Assembly: GCA_021157485.1 (NCBI GenBank)
Contig: JAGGWO010000127.1
Coordinates: 1 to 5,303 of the forward strand
Source: Sulfurimonas sp.
GTDB taxonomy: Bacteria; Campylobacterota; Campylobacteria; Campylobacterales; Sulfurimonadaceae
Length of the DNA: 5,303 nt
Reading direction: 5' to 3'
How positions within the stretch are numbered: position 1 is the stretch's first letter; every line of letters starts with the position of its first letter. Made by a program: the position numbers and the translations under genes. The notes under the pieces are model-generated. The model worked only from the letters and a program-made list of their open reading frames with translations, was not told where the DNA came from and did no database searches. This document shows, one piece after another, positions 1-5,287 of the stretch.

Positions 1-538
1 CTACTTTAATCTGTAAAGTTTTTTTCGTTTCTAAAAGAGATTTTTCTTTAGTAGCTAAAGATTCCTGCAAGCCCTCAAGGTAAATAAAGTTAGCATTGCT
101 TCCTACTATAATTGCTTCATTTTTGAGAAGATTTATATGTTTCTTTGCTTTTGCACTCTTTTGCATAGCCTCCGCTTTATCTGCCATAGTAAAGATAGAC
201 TTCATAAAAAGTGGCATACTAAACGATACACCTTCTCTTGTGGTATTTTGACTAAATGGCTGAGAAGGCTTTGTTGGGTCTTTAACTAAAGCCATCATGT
301 CATTTGGAGGAAGAGGAACCATCGCCGAAGCTATAGTGTAGTAATCATATTTTGCAAAAAGATTTATCTTTGGATAGAGCTTAGAATTTGCCAGCTCTTC
401 ATAAACCTTTGCTTTTTTAACAGCCATTGCATCTGATTTTGTTTGAGAATGATTTTTGAGTGCATCAAATAAATCAGGCATACTATATGCACTTAAAATA
501 AGCGGCAGACTAAGTGTTATGAGTGTCTTTTTTAACAT
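1..538 (-). CDS. TolC-family outer-membrane efflux protein, N-terminal 179 residues (cut by window edge)
   Basis: Partial gene: the ATG is at 538 and the frame is open for 179 codons to the window edge, so the C-terminal part (about 60% of a usual 400-450 residue family member) is missing. The product begins with a Sec signal peptide (MLKKTLITLSLPLILSAYS), then a short helix. Around residues 48-68 there is a typical TolC stretch, ANSKLYPKINLFAKYDYY, followed by a strand near 103-111 (GVSFSMPLF). A long amphipathic, Lys/Glu-rich helix follows from about 115 to 179, as in the periplasmic tunnel helices of this family. The expected role is an outer-membrane exit duct for a tripartite efflux pump. 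It overlaps the TetR gene by 7 bp (ATGTTAA), which points to one operon with translational coupling. An inner-membrane pump and adaptor probably follow beyond position 1 (inference). The substrate cannot be told from the sequence. Confidence 0.87.
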   Translation of the reverse strand, partial: MLKKTLITLSLPLILSAYSMPDLFDALKNHSQTKSDAMAVKKAKVYEELANSKLYPKINLFAKYDYYTIASAMVPLPPNDMMALVKDPTKPSQPFSQNTTREGVSFSMPLFMKSIFTMADKAEAMQKSAKAKKHINLLKNEAIIVGSNANFIYLEGLQESLATKEKSLLETKKTLQIKV

Positions 539-1140
539 TTTAGACCCTTTATAATTTTTTTTGAGAGACCGTCAATCACATTTTCAAAATTTATTTCCGG
601 TAATTTTGTCCTATCTTCTAAAACAGAAAGTATCTTCTCTCTCAATGGCTTTGTAGTATTGTAAGAGGTTAGAGGAGTAACTATCATCATCTGAATCATA
701 AATGGATTTTCTCTCTCAAACACTCCCTCCTTCTCCCCATCTTCTAATATTTGCATAAGAACAGTTAGTGTTCGTGAAAGAAATTTCGAACATTTAGCAG
801 GCAGAGTCTTTGCACCATTTGCAATTTCACGAGCAAATATAGAGCTGAAGGTAGGATTTGATATTAAAAAATTTCCAAATGTATGAATATAACTGCCTAA
901 CCTACACTCAGCATCACCATCCTTTGTCTTTTTTTCTATAAGCAGTGCTAACTCCAAAAACTGAGAACATACAACAGCCTCATATAACGCGGACTTATCT
1001 TTAAAATGGTAATAAATCGCAGGTTTAGTAATATTACACTCTTTTGCGATATTTTCTAATGTAGTTAACTCATATCCAAATTTGGAAAAGTGTTCTATTG
1101 CAGCTACTAAAATGAAATCTTTTTTTGATACTTTTGACAT
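532..1140 (-). CDS. TetR/AcrR-family transcriptional repressor of an efflux operon
   Basis: A 202-residue protein, normal length for the TetR family. The N-terminal DNA-binding domain is clear: helix 1 at about 7-22, then the helix-turn-helix at about 26-47, with the classic end ITKPAIYYHFKDKSALYEAV. The C-terminal ligand-binding and dimerisation half (about 55-202) is divergent and all-helical. IFAREIANG near 101-109 resembles the region found in efflux-linked TetR proteins such as the CecR type, but I cannot assign a ligand. The ATG at 1140 has a weak purine-rich Shine-Dalgarno (AAGAGAG). Its stop overlaps the start of the TolC-type gene, so it very likely represses that efflux operon. The perfect palindrome at 1164-1181, placed at its own transcription start, suggests autorepression. 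The inducer is unknown. Cys35 falls inside the recognition domain, but nothing shows that it senses redox state. Confidence 0.93.
   Translation of the reverse strand: MSKVSKKDFILVAAIEHFSKFGYELTTLENIAKECNITKPAIYYHFKDKSALYEAVVCSQFLELALLIEKKTKDGDAECRLGSYIHTFGNFLISNPTFSSIFAREIANGAKTLPAKCSKFLSRTLTVLMQILEDGEKEGVFERENPFMIQMMIVTPLTSYNTTKPLREKILSVLEDRTKLPEINFENVIDGLSKKIIKGLKC
545..550 (-). promoter_or_regulatory. Ribosome binding site of the TolC-family gene
   Basis: AAAGGG on the minus strand lies 6 nt before the ATG at 538, inside the last codons of the TetR gene. It fixes the TolC start, which overlaps the TetR stop codon. Confidence 0.7.
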
Positions 1141-1163
1141 TTCGTATTCTCTCTTACTGATAC

Positions 1164-1181
1164 TTACTTACTGGTAAGTAA
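1164..1181. promoter_or_regulatory. Probable TetR operator (perfect inverted repeat)
   Basis: TTACTTAC-TG-GTAAGTAA: two perfect 8-bp arms around a 2-bp centre, a size and symmetry typical of TetR-family operators. It starts 1 bp downstream of the TATAAT box at 1183-1188 and so covers the predicted transcription start (about 1176). A bound dimer would block RNA polymerase. A further CTTACTG copy at 1153-1159 repeats the same motif found at 1167-1173, 14 bp away, and may be an extra half-site. Binding by the adjacent repressor is inferred from position and symmetry. Confidence 0.8.
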
Positions 1182-1182
1182 A

Positions 1183-1188
1183 ATTATA
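1183..1188 (-). promoter_or_regulatory. -10 box of the TetR-TolC operon promoter
   Basis: Perfect TATAAT on the minus strand, predicting transcription from about 1176 and a leader of roughly 36 nt before the TetR ATG. No convincing -35 hexamer lies 17 nt upstream, which is common in Campylobacterota sigma-70 promoters. I see no strong terminator between the preceding peptidase gene and this box, so some read-through from upstream is possible. Confidence 0.65.
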
Positions 1189-1224
1189 CATCTAAGAATC
1201 TTTATTTATACTTAGCGCTATTTC

Positions 1225-2067
1225 TTATCTTTTTTTCATCAGCGCAACAGTATCTATTTTGTAAAAACTCAACAGCTCACTATATAGCTCTGGGAACTTC
1301 TCTTTTAAACTCTTTGGGGATTCAAAAAAACGTTCACTGATGACAGCAAAAAACTCAGCTTCATTTGTTCCAGCATACGAACCTATAAGCTTATACCTGC
1401 CCCAATCTCTATTTTTAGATACTATCTTGCTAAGTTCATGAAAATCTTTATAGATTACATTTACCCACTCATTATATTTTGACTTTTCAAGGGGAGGAAC
1501 ACCATCAACTTCACCATCCATAAAGTCTATTTCATGAGCAAATTCATGTACTATAACATTATCATGTCTTGGATGATAAGCTTCGCGTTTTACATCATCC
1601 CAAATGAGAATTACTGTGTCATTAGAAGATTGACCATCAATTAACAACTGCTCTTTTGAGTAAATTCCACCTATATAGCTCTCTTTTTTTGTCATGACTG
1701 AAGTAGGATAGATGATGACCGTTTTAAGATTTTCATAACAACTTTTTGTTTTTATATGGAGCAGTAACAAGCAGGCATAAAAAGAGATAATTACCTTCAT
1801 CTCATGAGTCACATCTATCCCAGCACCTATAAACTCTTTCGTATATGCAAATCTGATTATAGATCTTTCAATCTTCTCTCTATCTTCAAGTGAAAGATTT
1901 TGATAGTGCGGTGTTTTAAGCAGATATGTTCTAAACTCCTCTTTAAAAGGCAAATTCTGAAGTTTCTGCATCTGTTCCTCTTCACGCATTTTCAAGAAAA
2001 AGTAAACACCTAAAACTATTAAACCAAGTCCACCAAATAAAAAAACAAGTGCTATTTCATAATTCAT
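1225..2067 (-). CDS. mtfA: Membrane-anchored zinc metallopeptidase of the MtfA family (M90)
   Basis: A 280-residue protein. Residues 5-25 are one hydrophobic segment followed by a charged KMREEE stretch, so it is probably a single N-terminal anchor with the catalytic domain in the cytoplasm. The rest matches the MtfA (Mlc titration factor A) family. The zinc motif HEFAH is at 174-178, followed by EIDFMDG and the family loop DGVPPL. AEFFAVISERFFE at 237-249 carries Glu238, the likely third zinc ligand (equivalent by spacing to the glutamate of E. coli MtfA). YPTSV and the ILIWDDV/REAYHPRHDNV stretches are also family-like. All catalytic residues look intact. E. coli MtfA binds the glucose repressor Mlc and is an aminopeptidase. 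No Mlc or sugar PTS gene is visible here, so the substrate is unknown. Its ATG directly follows the TAG of the oxidoreductase gene with no gap and only a weak Shine-Dalgarno, implying coupled translation. Confidence 0.9.
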   Translation of the reverse strand: MNYEIALVFLFGGLGLIVLGVYFFLKMREEEQMQKLQNLPFKEEFRTYLLKTPHYQNLSLEDREKIERSIIRFAYTKEFIGAGIDVTHEMKVIISFYACLLLLHIKTKSCYENLKTVIIYPTSVMTKKESYIGGIYSKEQLLIDGQSSNDTVILIWDDVKREAYHPRHDNVIVHEFAHEIDFMDGEVDGVPPLEKSKYNEWVNVIYKDFHELSKIVSKNRDWGRYKLIGSYAGTNEAEFFAVISERFFESPKSLKEKFPELYSELLSFYKIDTVALMKKR

Positions 2068-3534
2068 CTATAAAAATCTTTCAATCTCTAGAAGTGATTT
2101 TACAACAGGATTTTTAAGTTTTTCTAACATAATTTGACCCATCATCTGTTTTGCTAAAAAACCAAATGATTCGCTAAAAGTTGGATGTGGATGTATAGTT
2201 GAGATAACATCACTCAGTGTTAAACCCTTAGAAACGATAATAGCACCCTCTCCAATAATAGCGTTTGCTTCATTTAAAACAGCACTTACACCTATTATTT
2301 TTTTACTGCTTTTCTCAACTACAAATTTCAAATATCCAACTTTTTCATTCTCTATTTGAAATTTTGCATCAATTGAGTAATCATAAACACCTACTAAAAC
2401 ATCTAAGCCTTTTTCCCTTGCCTTCGATTCACTTAAACCAGCTACAGCTATATTTGGAGTACTAAAAAGTACCCATGAATTTTTACTATAATCAATACTA
2501 AATAAATTATGCCCTAAAAAAAGATTTTGAGCTATTGTATGCGCTCCATACATTGCAGTATGTGCAAACTTAGGAAATCCATCAACAACATCACCATTTG
2601 CATATATATGTTGTATTGAGGTTGCTAAATGTCTGTCCGTCTCTATACCTTTTTTGCTCTGTTTAACTCCAATATTTTCAAGATTAAGACCAGATGTATT
2701 TGCTGATCTTCCTGTCGCAACAAGTACTTTTTGTGAGTTGCATTTTTTTTCTTGACCATTTTGTTCATAAAGCAATTCAAAACCATTCTCATAGTTAATC
2801 TCTTTTACATCTGCTTTTAATATAAGGTTAATATTCTTATTTTCACTGATTTCATCTAATACAACTTGAGAAAAATCTTTTTCTATATTTTTTAAAATGC
2901 CATCTCTTCGACTAATTAAATTAATTTTTACACCAAGTGTTGATAAAATCTGTGCAAATTCAATTGCGATTGCCCCACTACCTATAATACTCAAACTATT
3001 AGGTAGCTCCATCCTATTGAAAAAATCTTCATTTGTCCATATTTTATCAACACCAGTACCTTTATACTTTGGAATAAACGCTTTGGAACCTGTTGCTATC
3101 ACACAAGAGTCAAACAGTATCTGTTCTGTCTGCTTATCCTCATACATAACCAATAATGATTTTTCCTCAATGAAACTCGCTTCAGCTTTTAAGATATCAA
3201 TATTTTTCAAGCCTTCTACATTGTCTTTTGCAGCTTTTGTTCGTCTGCTTAATATTTCCTCTTTTCTGGCAACAATTTTTTCCCAAACTAACTTATAGTG
3301 TACATCATCAAGTACCACACCAAAATCTTCAAGCGTTTTTAACTCTTTAATAAGCTTGGCACTCATCTCCATTATCTTTGAAGGTATGCATCCATCAAAA
3401 AGACATTCACCTCCAAGTTCACCCTTTTTTTCTATAATAACAACTCTTTTATCACTATTTAATTTTGCATATTCTATAGCTACAGGCGTTCCAGCAGGAC
3501 CCCCACCAATAACAACTAAATCATACGCTTTCAT
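2068..3534 (-). CDS. FAD-dependent pyridine nucleotide-disulfide oxidoreductase (dihydrolipoyl dehydrogenase/glutathione reductase superfamily)
   Basis: A 488-residue flavoenzyme with the complete class I disulfide-reductase layout. FAD-binding GGGPAG is at 10-15. The redox-active cysteine pair is Cys44/Cys49 in GGECLFDGCIPSK (41-53). ATGS is at 147-150, the NAD(P) Rossmann motif GSGAIA at 185-190 with Glu192, ATGR at 273-276 and the second FAD motif YANGD at 311-315. The C-terminal dimerisation domain holds the catalytic pair His450/Glu455 in HPHPTFSE. It therefore should pass electrons from NAD(P)H through FAD to a disulfide or similar substrate. The second Rossmann fold ends in Ala190 rather than Gly and has Arg209-Arg210 where NADH enzymes carry an acidic residue, suggesting NADPH. 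No lipoyl domain and no 2-oxoacid dehydrogenase E1/E2 genes are nearby. No vicinal C-terminal cysteines are present, which argues against mercuric reductase. AAAGGA sits 7 nt before the ATG. About 25 residues beyond the usual C-terminus form a helix-like tail. Exact substrate unknown. Confidence 0.9.
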   Translation of the reverse strand: MKAYDLVVIGGGPAGTPVAIEYAKLNSDKRVVIIEKKGELGGECLFDGCIPSKIMEMSAKLIKELKTLEDFGVVLDDVHYKLVWEKIVARKEEILSRRTKAAKDNVEGLKNIDILKAEASFIEEKSLLVMYEDKQTEQILFDSCVIATGSKAFIPKYKGTGVDKIWTNEDFFNRMELPNSLSIIGSGAIAIEFAQILSTLGVKINLISRRDGILKNIEKDFSQVVLDEISENKNINLILKADVKEINYENGFELLYEQNGQEKKCNSQKVLVATGRSANTSGLNLENIGVKQSKKGIETDRHLATSIQHIYANGDVVDGFPKFAHTAMYGAHTIAQNLFLGHNLFSIDYSKNSWVLFSTPNIAVAGLSESKAREKGLDVLVGVYDYSIDAKFQIENEKVGYLKFVVEKSSKKIIGVSAVLNEANAIIGEGAIIVSKGLTLSDVISTIHPHPTFSESFGFLAKQMMGQIMLEKLKNPVVKSLLEIERFL

Positions 3535-3550
3535 CTTCTAATCCTTTGCA

Positions 3551-3778
3551 CTATTTATTTGAGCAACGAAATATTTCAATATTTTTTATCTTCTCTAATT
3601 TCTCTGCCACATCATTAAGTTCTACCATGGCCTCATCATATTTTTGTTGGATTTTCTGTTTTTCAAGCGCTACTTTATCTATCTGATACTCTATCTCTCG
3701 CATAGGAATAGAACAACTTTTAGCCATCTCCGTCTCTTTTTCTAACATCCAATCAGTAATTTTTTTCACTAAACTCAT
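3551..3778 (-). CDS. Small coiled-coil protein with two cysteines, unknown function
   Basis: I do not recognise this 75-residue protein. From the ATG at 3778 it starts MSLVKKITDWMLEKETEMAK. A Cys-Pro element follows (SCSIP, Cys22/Pro25), then a long charged helix with heptad-like spacing from about 27 to 67 (predicted coiled coil), and an end with a second cysteine, FRCSNK (Cys72). There is no signal peptide or membrane segment, so it should be cytoplasmic. The frame stays open upstream to a TTG at 3805, but AAGGA at the right distance supports the ATG at 3778. It lies only 16 bp before the oxidoreductase gene, whose Shine-Dalgarno is in that gap, so the two are almost surely co-transcribed. 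A partner or substrate role for the oxidoreductase is conceivable, but it is inference only. Confidence 0.8.
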   Translation of the reverse strand: MSLVKKITDWMLEKETEMAKSCSIPMREIEYQIDKVALEKQKIQQKYDEAMVELNDVAEKLEKIKNIEIFRCSNK

Positions 3779-3785
3779 ATTTTTT

Positions 3786-3790
3786 TCCTT
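3786..3790 (-). promoter_or_regulatory. Ribosome binding site that decides the start of the coiled-coil gene
   Basis: AAGGA on the minus strand ends 7 nt before the ATG at 3778. It would lie inside the reading frame if translation began at the upstream TTG (3805), so the shorter 75-residue product is preferred. Confidence 0.65.
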
Positions 3791-3812
3791 AAAATTGTTT
3801 CTCAATCGTTCT

Positions 3813-3841
3813 ATTATTAAATACTCTTAAAAAACTCTAAA
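3813..3841 (-). promoter_or_regulatory. Possible sigma-70 promoter of the coiled-coil/oxidoreductase/peptidase unit
   Basis: On the minus strand TTTAGA (3836-3841, 4/6 to TTGACA) and AATAAT (3813-3818, 5/6 to TATAAT) are 17 nt apart. Transcription would start near 3806, about 28 nt before the ATG at 3778. The region is very AT-rich, so chance matches are easy and this is tentative. It would give the three-gene unit its own promoter, separate from the EI24 gene upstream. Confidence 0.35.
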
Positions 3842-3888
3842 ACAAATGAAGTATTGACTCTAATACATAGTAGATAGCAAAAGCTTTT

Positions 3889-4806
3889 TTATTTATTTTT
3901 TTGTTCTTTAAAATAGTAGAACATTGATATCTCAGTAAAATAAGGTGCAAAGATATTAAAAACAGGTACAAAATTAAATATAGCTCCCAAAATACTAATA
4001 CCCCAAATAGCGACTTTATGTTCTTTTATTTTTTCTCTATTTACTTCTTTTATCAATAGTGATGCACTATCAAAGGCTGAAGTATCTTTAAGTAACCATA
4101 CCCACAAGACAATCTGTGTCATAAAGTTTAAAATAGGGATAAAGAGTAATGGAAAAGCAATAATAGAGATACCAATAAATATAGCTGTATCTTTAAGAGT
4201 GTAACCTATAGTTTTTATTTCATTATCTTCTAAAAGTTTATCGTATGGAAAGTGTTTCTCTTTAACCTCTAAAAGTGTTTTATTAGATAAAGTACTTGCA
4301 AAGAAAAGATTACTTAATATTATAAGACTATATATAAAATAAAAACCAATTAAATATGCAAGTGTTTTTTCTATTGTTTGAAATGGAAACCATGTTAAAA
4401 TTTCAACCGCTTGTGCATAGATATAATCGCCTTGAAAAAACCAAACAACAAACCAAAAAATTGCACTAGCAAATGCTGTATAGATAGCAAAAGACCCATA
4501 TTTATGTTTCGACTGATCACTCAAAAGTATACTTGTCACAAAAGCGAAAACTAAGGCAAATGTAACAAGAACAAGCTGCAACCATATAAAAATAGAGAGC
4601 ATCCAAGCCCCATTAGAGCGTATCATCGTAAATGGAACCAAATCTAAAAACATCGCACTAACAGAGACTATCCCGTCCCAAAAGAAGACTCCAACTATAA
4701 TCCAAAATGCAAAAATAAAAGCACCTCCGATAATAGCAACTCTCATTCTTTTAAAGTTTATAACCTCTTTAAAACCAAACACTACCGCATCAATAAAATC
4801 TTGCAT
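3889..4806 (-). CDS. EI24/CysZ-like multi-pass inner-membrane protein
   Basis: A 305-residue, strongly hydrophobic protein. Hydrophobic segments lie at about 21-43, 66-94, 105-124, 149-172, 207-240 (long, probably re-entrant or a hairpin) and 264-290. The end, NFVPVFNIFAPYF (278-290) followed by an aromatic helix, is the typical signature of the EI24/CysZ family. A related FIPILN occurs at 222-227, so the same FxPxxN element appears twice. CysZ in enterobacteria admits sulfate for cysteine synthesis. Most EI24-domain proteins elsewhere have no proven substrate, and no cys genes are nearby, so sulfate transport is only a possibility. The ATG at 4806 has an excellent Shine-Dalgarno (GGGGAG, 5 nt away) and a TATAAT box behind it. 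A 110-bp gap without a strong terminator separates its stop from the next gene, so read-through is possible. Confidence 0.82.
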   Translation of the reverse strand: MQDFIDAVVFGFKEVINFKRMRVAIIGGAFIFAFWIIVGVFFWDGIVSVSAMFLDLVPFTMIRSNGAWMLSIFIWLQLVLVTFALVFAFVTSILLSDQSKHKYGSFAIYTAFASAIFWFVVWFFQGDYIYAQAVEILTWFPFQTIEKTLAYLIGFYFIYSLIILSNLFFASTLSNKTLLEVKEKHFPYDKLLEDNEIKTIGYTLKDTAIFIGISIIAFPLLFIPILNFMTQIVLWVWLLKDTSAFDSASLLIKEVNREKIKEHKVAIWGISILGAIFNFVPVFNIFAPYFTEISMFYYFKEQKNK

Positions 4807-4828
4807 GATATCTCCCCTTCCTTATTCA

Positions 4829-4834
4829 ATTATA
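4829..4834 (-). promoter_or_regulatory. -10 box of the EI24-like gene
   Basis: Perfect TATAAT on the minus strand, with a predicted start near 4822 and a short leader of about 16 nt containing the AAGGAAGGGGAG ribosome site. No normal -35 is visible. The -35 zone instead holds GTAAGTAA (4848-4855), half of the TetR operator motif. Confidence 0.6.
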
Positions 4835-4862
4835 CTCCTATGAATGTTTACTTACTTAATTT

Positions 4863-4879
4863 GTGAATAATATATTCAC
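4863..4879. repeat. Inverted repeat in the divergent promoter region, possible regulator site
   Basis: GTGAATA-ATA-TATTCAC: two perfect 7-bp arms with a 3-bp centre. It lies about 41-57 bp upstream of the predicted EI24 start and about 50-67 bp upstream of the predicted start of the His-rich gene. It could therefore serve one or both divergent promoters, in an activator-like position. The 9-bp gap between GTGA and TCAC does not fit a CRP site. The cognate regulator is unknown. Confidence 0.5.
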
Positions 4880-4917
4880 TTTTTTTCTCGTTTAGATAAT
4901 TATTAATGTTATATTCG

Positions 4918-4923
4918 TATAAT
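4918..4923 (+). promoter_or_regulatory. -10 box of the His-rich small-protein gene
   Basis: Perfect TATAAT preceded by T-rich tracts (4880-4915) and no clear TTGACA, the usual Campylobacterota pattern. It predicts a start near 4930 and a leader of about 26 nt carrying AAAAGGA before the ATG at 4956. Confidence 0.6.
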
Positions 4924-4955
4924 AGTGGTAAAGAAACAAATAAAAGGAATATAAA

Positions 4956-5165
4956 ATGAGTTCACATAAACATCATGAACATTTAGAGGTAATCAAAAAT
5001 TCTATCCATACAACTCCAGATTTGGATGAGTCGCAAAAAAGTGAAAGTATTAAAAGAATTGAAGAGTGGGTATTAGAAGACCGCGCTTTTGGAACACTTA
5101 AAAACGAGTTGTTAAAAATTAGTCTGTTTTTTGAAGAAGTTTTTTCAGAATTAGGTATTAAATAG
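4956..5165 (+). CDS. Small His-rich N-terminal, helical protein of unknown function (69 aa)
   Basis: I do not recognise the family with certainty. The start is well supported by an AGGA ribosome site 8 nt upstream and a TATAAT promoter. The protein is acidic and probably all-helical. It has a His-rich N-terminus (HKHHEH, 4-9), a first helix, a loop TPDLDESQKSES near 20-31, then RIEEWVLEDRAFGTLKNELLK (about 34-54) and a final amphipathic helix rich in Phe/Glu. There is no signal or membrane segment. The general plan recalls small cytoplasmic DUF4404-like proteins, but that is a weak impression. The His cluster might bind metal (inference). It is the only plus-strand gene in the window. Its TAG lies 12 bp from the 3' end of the convergent tRNA-Ser, and no strong terminator follows. 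Confidence 0.75.
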   Translation: MSSHKHHEHLEVIKNSIHTTPDLDESQKSESIKRIEEWVLEDRAFGTLKNELLKISLFFEEVFSELGIK

Positions 5166-5178
5166 TCCATTAGACTAT
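5162..5178. repeat. Short hairpin between the converging small gene and tRNA-Ser
   Basis: ATAGTC-CATTA-GACTAT forms a 6-bp stem with a 5-nt loop. It contains the stop codon of the His-rich gene and touches the encoded CCA end of the tRNA. On the minus strand it is followed by TTTAAT rather than a real U-tract, so it is at best a weak terminator or processing element. Confidence 0.4.
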
Positions 5179-5267
5179 GGTGGTTCGGGAGAGATTCGAA
5201 CTCTCGGTAGATTTGCACCTACACAACCTTTCCAAGGTTGCACCATCGGCCACTCGGACACCGAACC
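5178..5267 (-). tRNA. tRNA-Ser, anticodon GGA
   Basis: A complete class II tRNA of 90 nt including an encoded CCA (5178-5180). The acceptor stem is GGTTCGG (5261-5267) paired with CCGAACC (5182-5188). The D-arm has the serine-like TCCGAGTGGCCGA. The anticodon stem CAACC/GGTTG holds the loop TTGGAAA with GGA at 5231-5233 (reads UCC and UCU). A long variable arm with a GTAG/CTAC stem follows, then the T-arm GAGAG-TTCGAAT-CTCTC. The discriminator base 73 is A, where E. coli tRNA-Ser has G. Confidence 0.95.
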
Positions 5268-5281
5268 GTTATGAGGCTGAA

Positions 5282-5287
5282 ATTTTA
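5282..5287 (-). promoter_or_regulatory. Possible -10 box of the tRNA-Ser gene
   Basis: TAAAAT on the minus strand, 5/6 to the consensus. It would place the transcription start near 5275, about 8 nt before the mature 5' end. The -35 region lies outside the window, so this is tentative. Confidence 0.35.

Noticed and set aside
1211..1224. TAGCGCTA palindrome just after the peptidase stop
   Set aside because: An 8-bp palindrome with no loop and no following T-tract cannot form a useful terminator hairpin.
2265..2465. Plus-strand open frame of 66 codons opposite the oxidoreductase
   Set aside because: It lies wholly antisense to a well-supported enzyme gene, has low-complexity Leu/His-rich content and no ribosome site, so it is a shadow.
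2897..3298. Plus-strand open frame of 133 codons
   Set aside because: It is antisense to the conserved NAD(P)- and FAD-binding region of the oxidoreductase and has no family features.
3356..3541. Plus-strand open frame of 61 codons
   Set aside because: It is antisense to the N-terminal FAD and cysteine motifs of the oxidoreductase.
3851..3866. Inverted repeat GTATT-N6-AATAC after the EI24 gene
   Set aside because: A 5-bp AT-rich stem with no T-run is too weak to call a terminator or an operator.
3871..4493. Exact 13-base repeat TAGATAGCAAAAG at 3871-3883 and 4481-4493
   Set aside because: About one such match is expected by chance in an AT-rich window of this size, and one copy lies in coding sequence.
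4973..5218. Minus-strand open frame of 81 codons
   Set aside because: It overlaps both the tRNA-Ser gene and the better supported plus-strand small gene, and lacks a ribosome site.
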